Assembly (NCBI RefSeq): GCF_003047265.1
Contig: NZ_PZYY01000001.1
Coordinates: 434,001 to 498,000, forward strand
Direction of reading: 5' to 3'
DNA from: Nocardioides terrigena
GTDB lineage: Bacteria; Actinomycetota; Actinomycetes; Propionibacteriales; Nocardioidaceae
Length of the DNA: 64,000 nucleotides
Positions 1 through 11,183 of this stretch are shown in pieces. Both the position numbers and the translations under genes were made by a program. Position 1 is the first letter of the stretch. Every line of letters begins with the position of its first letter. The notes under the pieces were generated by a model. It worked only from the letters and a program-made list of their open reading frames with translations, had not been told where the DNA came from and did no database searches.

Positions 1-1
1 C

Positions 2-679
2 GCGGAGTGGAAGGACCGACTGATGTCGATCCACGCCGAGAAGTCCGAGCCCGGCACGAAGGTCGCGACCCCCGTCTTCGACGGTGCGCGCGAGGACGAG
101 ATCACCGGCCTGCTGGGTGCGACGTACCCGACGCGCGATGGTGTCCGGATGATCGACGAGACCGGCAAGGCGTCGCTCTTCGACGGCCGTTCCGGCGAGC
201 CGTTCCCGGCGCCCGTCTCGGTCGGCTACATGTACATCCTCAAGCTGCACCACCTCGTGGACGACAAGATCCACGCGCGCAGCACCGGCCCCTACTCGAT
301 GATCACGCAGCAGCCGCTGGGCGGTAAGGCCCAGTTCGGTGGCCAGCGATTCGGTGAGATGGAGGTCTGGGCGATGGAGGCGTACGGCGCCGCCTACGCC
401 CTGCAGGAGCTGCTCACGATCAAGTCCGACGACGTGCCCGGTCGCGTCAAGGTCTACGAGGCGATCGTCAAGGGCGAGAACATCCCGGACTCCGGCATCC
501 CCGAGTCGTTCAAGGTGCTCGTCAAGGAGATGCAGTCGCTGTGCCTGAACGTCGAGGTGCTGTCGCACGACGGGTCGGCCATCGAGCTCAAGGACGCCGA
601 GGAAGACGTCTTCCGGGCCGCCGAGGAGCTGGGCATCGACCTGTCGCGTCGTGAGCCGAGCTCGGTCGAAGAAGTCTGA
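2..679 (+). CDS. rpoB: DNA-directed RNA polymerase subunit beta, C-terminal part
   Basis: This is the last ~225 residues of the RNA polymerase beta subunit; the gene starts upstream of the window and its reading frame is open from base 2. The conserved C-terminal block is present: [14 protein letters not shown], then the [20 protein letters not shown] stretch and [20 protein letters not shown], which together clamp the beta' subunit near the active centre. It ends in TGA 91 nt before rpoC, the usual rpoBC order. The tail after the universal block is short and acidic, as in actinobacteria. Identity is certain; only the N-terminal part is missing because of the window edge. Confidence 0.98.
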   Translation, partial: AEWKDRLMSIHAEKSEPGTKVATPVFDGAREDEITGLLGATYPTRDGVRMIDETGKASLFDGRSGEPFPAPVSVGYMYILKLHHLVDDKIHARSTGPYSMITQQPLGGKAQFGGQRFGEMEVWAMEAYGAAYALQELLTIKSDDVPGRVKVYEAIVKGENIPDSGIPESFKVLVKEMQSLCLNVEVLSHDGSAIELKDAEEDVFRAAEELGIDLSRREPSSVEEV

Positions 680-686
680 GTGACGA

Positions 687-715
687 GGCGGTGCGCCGGT
701 CCCCGGCGCACCGCC
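687..715 (+). other. Stem-loop in the rpoB-rpoC intergenic region
   Basis: A perfect 13-bp inverted repeat (arms 687-699 and 703-715, loop TCC) lies between rpoB and rpoC. There is no T-run after it and rpoC must be transcribed through it. It is therefore more likely an RNA-processing or partial attenuation structure than a full terminator. Function is inferred. Confidence 0.6.
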
Positions 716-770
716 CCTCCTCGGTCCCTCACCCACTGAATTTCGTACCAACTGAAGGGTTGCAGCCATC

Positions 771-4646
<3,876 letters not shown>

Positions 4647-4665
4647 TCTCGACGTAGTCACGACC

Positions 4666-4699
4666 GGGCCCCGGTCTCCCTCACGGGAGGCCGGGGCTC
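4666..4699 (+). terminator. rpoC terminator hairpin
   Basis: A 15-bp stem (4666-4680 with 4685-4699) closes a TCAC loop, fully paired if two G-U wobbles are allowed. It lies 20 bases after the rpoC stop. There is only a weak T tail (CATTT), as is usual in GC-rich actinobacteria. Confidence 0.8.
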
Positions 4700-4738
4700 G
4701 GTGCATTTCCCGGAGTCCATCGACCTAGGCTGGCCGGC

Positions 4739-5419
4739 ATGACGTGGCCGGCGGTGCTCGGGGTCGACGGCTGCCGGGGCGGCTGGGTCGGCGTCCGGCT
4801 GGGCGGCCCGGTCCCGATCGTGTACGTCGCGCCGACCATCGCCGAGCTGGTCGAGGCGGCCGGGCCGGGGCTGGAGTGCGTCGGCATCGACATGCCCATC
4901 GGCCTGCCCGACGACGGCCCCCGGGCAGCCGAGGGTCTCGTCCGCGTCCTGCTCGGTCGCCGTCGGTCGACGGTCTTCAGCACGCTGGTGCGGGAGGCGT
5001 ACGCCGCGCCGTCGTACGCCGAGGGGCAGCTCGTGCAGCGTGCCGCTACCGGCACGGGCTTCAGCCAGCAGTCGTGGGGACTGCGGCACAAGATCCTCGA
5101 GGTCGACTCCTGGGTGCGGGGTGGAGTCCCCGTGCGCGTCGTCGAGGTGCACCCCGAGACGTCCTTCGCGGTGCTGCTGGGGGCGCCGGTGGCCGAGGGC
5201 AAGAAGAGTCCCGAGGGCCAGCAGGCGCGGCGTACGGCGCTGCGGGACGCCGGCATCGAGCCGCCGGAGCGACCGCGGCGTGGTGTCGGGGAGGACGACC
5301 TGCTCGACGCGTGCGTCGTCGCGTGGACGGCCGCCCGGGTGGCGCGCGGGGAGGCGCGGTCGCACCCGGAGGTGCCCGAGACGTTCTCCGACGGGTGGCC
5401 GGCCGCCATCTGGGCGTGA
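4739..5419 (+). CDS. DUF429 family protein
   Basis: A 226-residue protein that opens with GVDGCRGGWVGV, the signature of the DUF429 family, whose RNase H-like fold suggests a nuclease or nucleotide-handling role. A second conserved acidic block, VGIDMPIGLPD, follows near residue 46, and VEVHPETSF near 140. No reaction is established for the family, so none is assigned. A TAGGCT hexamer (4726-4731) ends 7 nt before the ATG and there is no good Shine-Dalgarno sequence, suggesting a leaderless mRNA. It stands alone between the rpoC terminator and a convergent GntR gene. Confidence 0.8.
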   Translation: MTWPAVLGVDGCRGGWVGVRLGGPVPIVYVAPTIAELVEAAGPGLECVGIDMPIGLPDDGPRAAEGLVRVLLGRRRSTVFSTLVREAYAAPSYAEGQLVQRAATGTGFSQQSWGLRHKILEVDSWVRGGVPVRVVEVHPETSFAVLLGAPVAEGKKSPEGQQARRTALRDAGIEPPERPRRGVGEDDLLDACVVAWTAARVARGEARSHPEVPETFSDGWPAAIWA

Positions 5420-5440
5420 TCCTCGCGCGGGACCGGCCGG

Positions 5441-5806
5441 TCAGGACCAGGCGTCGCGGAGCGCCCGCACCGCGTCCTCCAGGCCGACGCCCAGGCTCGC
5501 GGCGCGGTGCGCGAAGTGGCGGGCCTCCTCGCCGAGGGTGCCGGACCCGTCGGGCGGGGCCGGGGTCGCGGCCACCCGGGTGCCACCGCCCCGCCGGGAC
5601 GTGACGAGCCCGGCGGCCTCCAGCTCGCGGTAGCTGCGCGCGACCGTCCCGACCGCCAGTCCCAGGTCGCCGGCGAGCTGGCGCAGGGGAGGCAGCCGGT
5701 CACCGACCCGGAGGTCCCCCGCGGCGATCATGCCCACGAGCTGGCGCCGCAGCTGCTCGTACGGCGGGGTGGGGTCGTCGAGGTCCACCCGCAGGGTGGC
5801 CGTCAC
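5441..5806 (-). CDS. GntR family transcriptional regulator (YtrA-type)
   Basis: A 121-residue regulator made of an N-terminal winged helix (PPYEQLRRQL, then VGDRLPPLRQLAGDLGL and VGTVARSYRELEAAGLV) and a tail of only ~45 residues. That short helical tail is typical of the YtrA subfamily, which lacks a large effector domain. It starts at a GTG whose bases overlap the stop of the membrane-protein gene upstream (GTGA), so the two are translated together. YtrA-type repressors usually control the membrane protein or ABC genes they are encoded with. Two matching palindromes in the promoter at 6731-6801 are the probable operators. Confidence 0.9.
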   Translation of the reverse strand: MTATLRVDLDDPTPPYEQLRRQLVGMIAAGDLRVGDRLPPLRQLAGDLGLAVGTVARSYRELEAAGLVTSRRGGGTRVAATPAPPDGSGTLGEEARHFAHRAASLGVGLEDAVRALRDAWS

Positions 5807-6711
5807 CGCGAGGTCCTGGTCGCCCGGTCGTGTCGTACGACGATGCGGGGACCCACGACTGCCGAGCCGAAGCAGGCGGCGCCGACGAGCCCCGCCAGGG
5901 CGCAGACCGCCAGGAGCACGGTGCCGAGGACCGGGTACCAGTCGGGCCGGCAGTCGAGGGCCAGCAGGGCGGAGGCCATCAGCACGCCGACCGGGACGGA
6001 GGAGAACAGCGTCACGGCGGCGGTGGTCAGGAGCACGCGGCGCCCGGCCGCGCGGCGTACGGCGTCGTCCCCCGCCACCGTGGCGGCGCTGGTGCGGGCC
6101 CGGCGCGTGATCGCCACCAGGGTCGCCACCGCGGTGACGACCACGACGACGAGCGCGAGGAGCATCGGCGCGCCGTAGTACGAGCCGGGCCACGGTCCGC
6201 GCGCCTGGGCGAGGGAGCCGCACTGCGTGGCCAGCGTCCGCCCGGCCCGGCCGAGGTCGTCCGGGTCGCCCATCAGCCACCCGATCAGGAGCAGGGTCGT
6301 CAGGAGCCCGACGCCGGAGATCGCCGCCACCCGGCTCCGGGCGTCCAGGACGTCGGCCAGACGGCGGGTGCCGAGGGACGCGGTCCGCACGGAGGACCGG
6401 ACGTGCGGGGTGGTGAGCTCCGCGACGCACAGGCACAGCAGCAGCACGCTGGCCCCGACCAGCGGGGCGACCGCGGCACCGACCCCCAGGCCGCTGAGGA
6501 GCACGTCCGGCACCCCCCAGGCCACGGCGTACGCCGCGACGGCGCCGGCCAGGGTGCCCGCGAGCAGCGACACCTGCGCCCGTCGGCGGAGGCGGCACAC
6601 GAGGTCGCGATCGTCCTGGTCGAGGACCTCGACGGGGCGTCGGGACAGGCCCCACGCCAGGCCGGCGCCACAGAGGACGGGGATGAGCATGGTGAACAGG
6701 CCGACGAACAT
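5803..6711 (-). CDS. Polytopic membrane protein, partner of the GntR regulator
   Basis: A 302-residue protein with about seven predicted membrane segments, including MFVGLFTMLIPVLCG at the N-terminus and the valine-rich APMLLALVVVVVTAVATLVA run near residue 185. No catalytic motif is visible and I do not recognise the family. Start chosen at 6711 because AGGGGG lies just upstream on the minus strand; an in-frame ATG at 6741 would sit inside the operator palindrome. First gene of a two-gene operon with the GntR regulator, which suggests a stress- or antibiotic-responsive membrane function. That role is inferred only from the pairing. Confidence 0.75.
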   Translation of the reverse strand: MFVGLFTMLIPVLCGAGLAWGLSRRPVEVLDQDDRDLVCRLRRRAQVSLLAGTLAGAVAAYAVAWGVPDVLLSGLGVGAAVAPLVGASVLLLCLCVAELTTPHVRSSVRTASLGTRRLADVLDARSRVAAISGVGLLTTLLLIGWLMGDPDDLGRAGRTLATQCGSLAQARGPWPGSYYGAPMLLALVVVVVTAVATLVAITRRARTSAATVAGDDAVRRAAGRRVLLTTAAVTLFSSVPVGVLMASALLALDCRPDWYPVLGTVLLAVCALAGLVGAACFGSAVVGPRIVVRHDRATRTSR

Positions 6712-6730
6712 GGTGCCCCCTGGTGGTGAT

Positions 6731-6756
6731 GTTTGTGCCAAGCCCTTGGCACAAAC
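6731..6756. promoter_or_regulatory. Palindromic operator 1 (probable GntR site)
   Basis: A perfect 12-bp inverted repeat (GTTTGTGCCAAG, then CC, then its complement) lies 20 bp upstream of the membrane-protein start. Its core TTGTGCC-N8-GGCACAA has the same spacing as the second palindrome 46 bp away. Binding by the co-encoded GntR regulator is inferred from position. Confidence 0.75.
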
Positions 6757-6777
6757 AAGTGTGGCGCCGACGGACGA

Positions 6778-6801
6778 CTTGTGTCAAACATGCGGCACAA
6801 G
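6778..6801. promoter_or_regulatory. Palindromic operator 2 (probable GntR site)
   Basis: CTTGTGTC and GGCACAAG form 8-bp arms with one mismatch around 8 bp. The layout TTGTGYC-N8-GGCACAA repeats that of operator 1. It lies between the GntR/membrane operon and the divergent flavoprotein gene, so it may affect both. Confidence 0.65.
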
Positions 6802-6882
6802 AGGGCGGGGCTGGGGGATCGTCGGACAGGCCCCCGGGACGGCGGTTTCGCCGGCGTTGGGGCCACGGGGGAGAATCTCCGG

Positions 6883-8127
6883 GTGACCACCCCCACAGCC
6901 ACCGACGTCCTCGTCGTCGGCGCCGGACCCGCCGGGTCGGCGGCCGCCGCCTGGAGTGCCCGGGCCGGGCTCGACACGGTGCTCGTGGACGCGCAGGTCT
7001 TCCCGCGCGACAAGACGTGCGGCGACGGCCTCACCCCCCGCGCGACCGGCGAGCTGCAGCGGCTCGGGCTCGAGGACTGGCTCCGCGCCCACACCGTCAA
7101 CCACGGGCTCCGCGCGCACGGCTTCGGCCAGACCCTGCTGCTGCCGTGGCCCTCGCAGCCGGGCAGCAGCCTGCCGTCGTGGGGGTCCGCGGTCGCCCGC
7201 ACCGAGCTCGACGACCACCTGCGCACCGTCGCCATCAAGAGCGGCGCGCTGGCCCTCGACGGTGTCCGCGCGGTCGACGTACGCATGGAGGGGTCGCGGG
7301 TCGCCGCCGTCGTGTTCCGCCGCGGCGAGGAGACCTTCGAGATCGCCTGCCAGCGGCTCGTCGTGGCCGACGGGGTCCGCTCGCCGCTGGGCAAGCTGCT
7401 GGGCCGCGAGTGGCACCGCGACACCGTCTACGGCGTCGCCGGGCGGGCGTACGTCGCCTCCGAGATGTCCGACGACCCGTGGATCAGCTCGCACCTCGAG
7501 CTGCGTGGCGAGGACGGCGAGATCCTCAGCGGCTACGGCTGGATCTTCCCGCTCGGCACCGGTGAGGTGAACATCGGCGTCGGCACCCTGGCCACCGCGA
7601 AGCGACCTGCCAACATCGCCGTCAAGCCGCTCATGTCCTACTACGCCGACCAGCGCCGCGAGGAGTTCAGGCTCTCCGGTGAGCTGCGGGTGCCCACCTC
7701 GGCGCTGCTGCCGATGGGCGGTGCCGTGTCCCACGTCGCCGGGGACAACTGGGCGCTGATCGGCGACGCCGCCGGCTGCGTCAACCCGCTCAACGGCGAG
7801 GGCATCGACTACGGGCTCGAGACCGGCCGGTTCGTGGCCGAGGCGATGGCCGCGGGGGAGCACCTCGGCACCGTCTGGCCGGGAGTCCTGCGCGAGCACT
7901 ACGGCGAGGCCTTCTCGATCGCCCGCCGGCTGGCCGGCGTCGCCACCGTGCCGCAGGTCGTCGCGGCGCTCGGCCCGGCCGGGATGCGGTCGGACTGGCT
8001 GATGACGCTCGCGCTGCGCTGGATGGGCAACCTCGTCGACGACGACGACCGCGACCGGGCCGCCCGGGTGTGGCGCTGGGCGGGGCGGCGCTCGATCGCC
8101 CGCGACGCGCGGCCCCCGTTCGCCTGA
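6883..8127 (+). CDS. Geranylgeranyl reductase family FAD-dependent oxidoreductase
   Basis: A 414-residue flavoprotein of the geranylgeranyl-reductase/menaquinone-reductase type. VLVVGAGPAGSAAA at the N-terminus is the dinucleotide-binding motif. FPRDKTCGDGLTPRA is the family signature, and GDAAGCVNPLNGEGIDYGLE near 295 is the second FAD-binding motif. Members saturate isoprenoid double bonds in lipids or menaquinone; a MenJ-like role is plausible but not proven. GTG at 6883 is chosen because the FAD motif begins eight residues later and GGGGAG precedes it. Earlier in-frame starts would run through operator 2. Confidence 0.88.
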   Translation: MTTPTATDVLVVGAGPAGSAAAAWSARAGLDTVLVDAQVFPRDKTCGDGLTPRATGELQRLGLEDWLRAHTVNHGLRAHGFGQTLLLPWPSQPGSSLPSWGSAVARTELDDHLRTVAIKSGALALDGVRAVDVRMEGSRVAAVVFRRGEETFEIACQRLVVADGVRSPLGKLLGREWHRDTVYGVAGRAYVASEMSDDPWISSHLELRGEDGEILSGYGWIFPLGTGEVNIGVGTLATAKRPANIAVKPLMSYYADQRREEFRLSGELRVPTSALLPMGGAVSHVAGDNWALIGDAAGCVNPLNGEGIDYGLETGRFVAEAMAAGEHLGTVWPGVLREHYGEAFSIARRLAGVATVPQVVAALGPAGMRSDWLMTLALRWMGNLVDDDDRDRAARVWRWAGRRSIARDARPPFA

Positions 8128-8209
8128 CACCTGCCTCACGACGCGCGGCCGCCCGGGATACCCTGCCGCCCGGCCGATCCGCGGCCGGTGTCCGGAACGA
8201 AGAGGGTGC

Positions 8210-9004
8210 ATGAGCGAGGCCTGCTACCGGATGACCAACGCCCTGGGCCGGGCGGCGTTGCGGGTGCTGGGGATCGACACGCACACCTCCGGCGCGGAGC
8301 ACCTCCCCACGAGCGGGCCGGTGCTGATGGCGGCGACCCACGTCAGCTATCCCGACTTCCTCTTCCTCGAGAAGGCCGCGATCGAGCGGGAGCGCTACGT
8401 CCGCTTCATGTGTCGTCACGACGTGTGGGACGTCCCGGGCGTGCGGGCCGCCATGGACCGGATGAAGCACGTGCCCGTCGATCGCGAGGCGCCCGCGGGG
8501 GCCTACCTGAGGGCCAGGCGGCTGCTGCACGAGGGTGAGGCCGTGTGCGTGTTCCCGGAGGCCGGGGTCTCGTACTCCTACACCGTGCGCTCGCTGATGC
8601 GCGGCGTCGCGAGCCTGGCTCGGGAGACCGGAGCCCCGGTGCTCCCGGTGGCCCTCTGGGGCAGCCAGCGGATCTGGAGCGTCGGGATGCCCGACGACCT
8701 CGGCCGTCCGCCACGACCGAGCCTCGCCCGCGGGCGCCGGGTAGACGTCGCGCTGGGGGAGCCCGTCACCGTGGCGCCCGGGGACGACCTCACGGAGTGG
8801 ACGCGGGACCTCGGTCGTCGGATGACGTCGCTGCTGGAGGGGCTGCAGGGTCTGCCCCACCACCGGCAGCGACCGGGGGAACGGGCCACGTGGCACCCGG
8901 CCCACCTGGGTGGAGCGGCTCCGAGTCGACGCGAGGCGGAGGAGCTGGACTCGGTGCCTCGCTCGGCGGTGCCTCCGACGTGGGGTCCGCTGCCCCTGCC
9001 GTAG
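8210..9004 (+). CDS. 1-acyl-sn-glycerol-3-phosphate acyltransferase (PlsC family)
   Basis: A 264-residue membrane-associated acyltransferase of phospholipid synthesis. The HX4D catalytic motif is THVSYPDF (His44, Asp49), and the acceptor-binding motif VFPEAGVS lies near residue 110. The C-terminus carries WHPAHLGGAAPSRREAEELD, a conserved tail in actinobacterial members, so this frame is real to its end. Its last 215 bases overlap, in opposite orientation, the tail of the next gene. The preceding flavoprotein may be on the same transcript, but a TACCCT element at 8159 suggests its own promoter. Confidence 0.9.
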   Translation: MSEACYRMTNALGRAALRVLGIDTHTSGAEHLPTSGPVLMAATHVSYPDFLFLEKAAIERERYVRFMCRHDVWDVPGVRAAMDRMKHVPVDREAPAGAYLRARRLLHEGEAVCVFPEAGVSYSYTVRSLMRGVASLARETGAPVLPVALWGSQRIWSVGMPDDLGRPPRPSLARGRRVDVALGEPVTVAPGDDLTEWTRDLGRRMTSLLEGLQGLPHHRQRPGERATWHPAHLGGAAPSRREAEELDSVPRSAVPPTWGPLPLP

Positions 9005-10070
9005 GGGCCTTCGTGGCCGGGCCCGCAGCGGGAGCAGCAGGCGCTGCGGCCGGGGCGGTCGACCCGTGTGCGCGGTGGCGCCGGGACTCCAGCCAGCCCA
9101 GCGGGTTGGTGAACGGCTCGAGCACCCGGCGCACGGGCGGGCTGGCCAGCAGCAGCGCGAGGGCGATCGCCCCGAGGATCGTCAGCACCAGGCCGAGCGA
9201 GGGGTAGGACGCGGTGAACTCGGGCCAGCCGAGCGCCTTGAAGGTCTTGATCACGAAGCCGTGGAAGAGGTAGATGACCATCGTGGCGCCGCCCATGGTG
9301 GTGAACCAGCCGAGCGAGCGGCGCGGTACCAGCGACATGGCGGCGAAGGCGCCGAGCAGGCCGACCATCATCACCGTCAGGCGGGTCTGGAAGGCGATCT
9401 CGTTGTCGATCGGGAGATCGTTGTAGCCCGTGTCGTACCAGAGCAGCGCGGTCTCGGCCCACGTGTCCGTGTAGACCGCCATGACCCCGATGCCGATGAG
9501 CATCGGCACGGCGGCGACCCGCACCCAGACGTCGTCGAGGTGCGCGAGGTGGCGCGGCTTGAGGTGCAGGCCGAGCACGAAGAACGGCAGCAGCCCCAGG
9601 AAGCGCGGGAACATCAGCGCCTCGGTGTCCCAGAGGCCGCCGGCCAGGCTGACGATCACGGACAGCGGCAGGAAGAGCCAGTGCAGCTTGAGGATCGGGG
9701 TGACGAGGCGCCACATCAGCAGCACGATGAGGTACCACATCGTCCAGTGCGGCTCGATCCACAGTGGCCCGGTGACGTTCTCGTCGACCACGATCCGGCG
9801 GTAGTAGAAGAGCGCCGGCTCGAAGATCAGGTAGGGCACCAGCAGCGTGTAGACCAGGTTCTTCATCCGGCGCCGGTCCCACTCGAACGACTTCGACAGG
9901 TAGCCGCTCACGAAGACGAACGCGGGGATGTGCCACAGGTAGATGAAGTCGTAGACCCAGTGGCTGCCCTGGGTCGCCTCGACGAGACCGATCGCGTGGC
10001 CGACCACGACGAGGGTGACGAGCACCATCTTGGTGTTGTCGAGCCATGGGTCTCGTTGCGCGGGTGCCAC
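8790..10070 (-). CDS. Acyltransferase 3 family membrane protein (fucose 4-O-acetylase-like)
   Basis: A 426-residue integral membrane protein related to OafA/fucose 4-O-acetylases, which move acyl groups onto surface sugars. It starts DPWLDNTKMVLVTLVVVGHA, with the conserved early His, and YLWHIPAFVFVSGYLSK follows. Around ten membrane segments run to residue ~320. The last ~100 residues are a Pro/Ala-rich low-complexity tail that overlaps the convergent plsC gene by 215 bp. GTG start at 10070 has TAGCCT exactly 6 nt upstream on the minus strand, suggesting a leaderless transcript. The substrate is unknown. Confidence 0.85.
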   Translation of the reverse strand: MAPAQRDPWLDNTKMVLVTLVVVGHAIGLVEATQGSHWVYDFIYLWHIPAFVFVSGYLSKSFEWDRRRMKNLVYTLLVPYLIFEPALFYYRRIVVDENVTGPLWIEPHWTMWYLIVLLMWRLVTPILKLHWLFLPLSVIVSLAGGLWDTEALMFPRFLGLLPFFVLGLHLKPRHLAHLDDVWVRVAAVPMLIGIGVMAVYTDTWAETALLWYDTGYNDLPIDNEIAFQTRLTVMMVGLLGAFAAMSLVPRRSLGWFTTMGGATMVIYLFHGFVIKTFKALGWPEFTASYPSLGLVLTILGAIALALLLASPPVRRVLEPFTNPLGWLESRRHRAHGSTAPAAAPAAPAAGPATKAPTAGAADPTSEAPPSEAPSPAPPPRVDSEPLHPGGPGATWPVPPVAAGGGADPAAPPAATSSDDRGPASTP

Positions 10071-10116
10071 GGGGTGAGGCTACGGCAGACGACCCCGCTC
10101 ATGGCAGGTTGGTGCC

Positions 10117-11061
10117 ATGGCCTCTCTCCCCAGACGACAGCGCGTGGCGGCGTACGCCGTCATCCTGCGGACCCCGGCCTCCTCCTCGGGACCCAGCACC
10201 GCCGGCGGCGCCGCAACCGACCCCGAGATCCTGCTGTGCCGGCTCGCGCCACGCATCAGCCGCCAGGAGCTCTGGACGCTCCCGGGCGGCGGCCTCGACC
10301 ACGGCGAGGACCCGCGTGACGCGCTGCTGCGCGAGATCGTCGAGGAGACCGGCCTCGAGGCCGTCGTCGGGGACTCGGCGCGCGTCTACAGCGCCCACCT
10401 GCCGCGGGCCTCGCGCGACGGGGTGCTGACCGACTTCCACGCCCTGCGGATCGTGTACGACGCGTGGGTGCCCGCCGACGCCCCGTCACCGCGGGTCGTG
10501 GAGGTGGGCGGCTCGACCGTCGAGGCAGCCTGGCACCCGGTGTCGGCCGTGGAGTCGGGCGCAGTGCCGGTGGTGGCCACGGTGACCGAGGCGCTCGCCG
10601 ACCACCGGCCGTTCCGCCTGCAGCGGGTCGCGGCGTACGCCCTGCTCCGGCGCGACGACCGGGTGCTGCTCACCCGTCTCTCCGGGCGGGCCGCGCACCC
10701 CGGCGCGTGGACGCTGCCCGGGGGCGGCCTCGACCACGGCGAGGCGCCGGTCGCGGCCCTGGCCCGCGAGGTCGCCGAGGAGTGCGGTGTCGCCTGCGAG
10801 GTCGGCGACCTGCTCGGGGTGCACGACGCGCACTTCTCCGGGACGTCCCCGAGCGGCCGGTGGGAGGACTACCACGGCGTCCACCTGGTCTTCGCGGCCA
10901 CCGTGCCCGACGACGCCGAGGCGCGGGTCGTCGAGGTCGGTGGCACCACCGACGCGGTCGCGTGGGTCCCCGTGCGCGACGTCGAGTCGGGCGCGGTGCC
11001 GGTGCTCGACGTGGTCACCTACGCCCTCCGGCTCGAGCCATCGCGTTTGGGTGGGGCGTGA
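10117..11061 (+). CDS. Tandem Nudix hydrolase (two Nudix domains)
   Basis: A 314-residue protein built from two complete Nudix hydrolase domains. Each opens with RVAAYA and holds an intact Nudix box: GGGLDHGEDPRDALLREIVE followed by ETGL in the first (about residues 56-78), and GGGLDHGEAPVAALAREVAE followed by ECGV in the second (about 202-224). Both halves also share a VVEVGGTTD-like block and a W-PV-VESGAVPV block, so this is an internal duplication. Nudix enzymes hydrolyse nucleoside diphosphate derivatives; the substrate cannot be read from sequence. Both sets of metal-binding glutamates look intact. Confidence 0.92.
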   Translation: MASLPRRQRVAAYAVILRTPASSSGPSTAGGAATDPEILLCRLAPRISRQELWTLPGGGLDHGEDPRDALLREIVEETGLEAVVGDSARVYSAHLPRASRDGVLTDFHALRIVYDAWVPADAPSPRVVEVGGSTVEAAWHPVSAVESGAVPVVATVTEALADHRPFRLQRVAAYALLRRDDRVLLTRLSGRAAHPGAWTLPGGGLDHGEAPVAALAREVAEECGVACEVGDLLGVHDAHFSGTSPSGRWEDYHGVHLVFAATVPDDAEARVVEVGGTTDAVAWVPVRDVESGAVPVLDVVTYALRLEPSRLGGA

Positions 11062-11083
11062 ACCACCGCCCTACGATGAGGGC

Positions 11084-11167
11084 ATGAACCCCCGTCAGCG
11101 TCGACTCGTCATCCCGGTCGCGCTGGGGGCACTGCTCCTGATCGTCCTCGTCGCGTCGTTCCTGTGA
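11084..11167 (+). CDS. 27-residue single-span membrane peptide
   Basis: A very short frame (MNPRQRRLVIPVALGALLLI continuing VLVASFL) with a basic N-terminus and one hydrophobic helix. A TACGAT hexamer ends 6 nt before the ATG, the same leaderless arrangement seen before many genes here, which supports real expression. Actinobacteria have longer proteins that start MNPRQRRG and one membrane helix, so it may be a shortened relative. No function assigned. Confidence 0.55.
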   Translation: MNPRQRRLVIPVALGALLLIVLVASFL

Positions 11168-11183
11168 GCCGGGGCGACTGACC

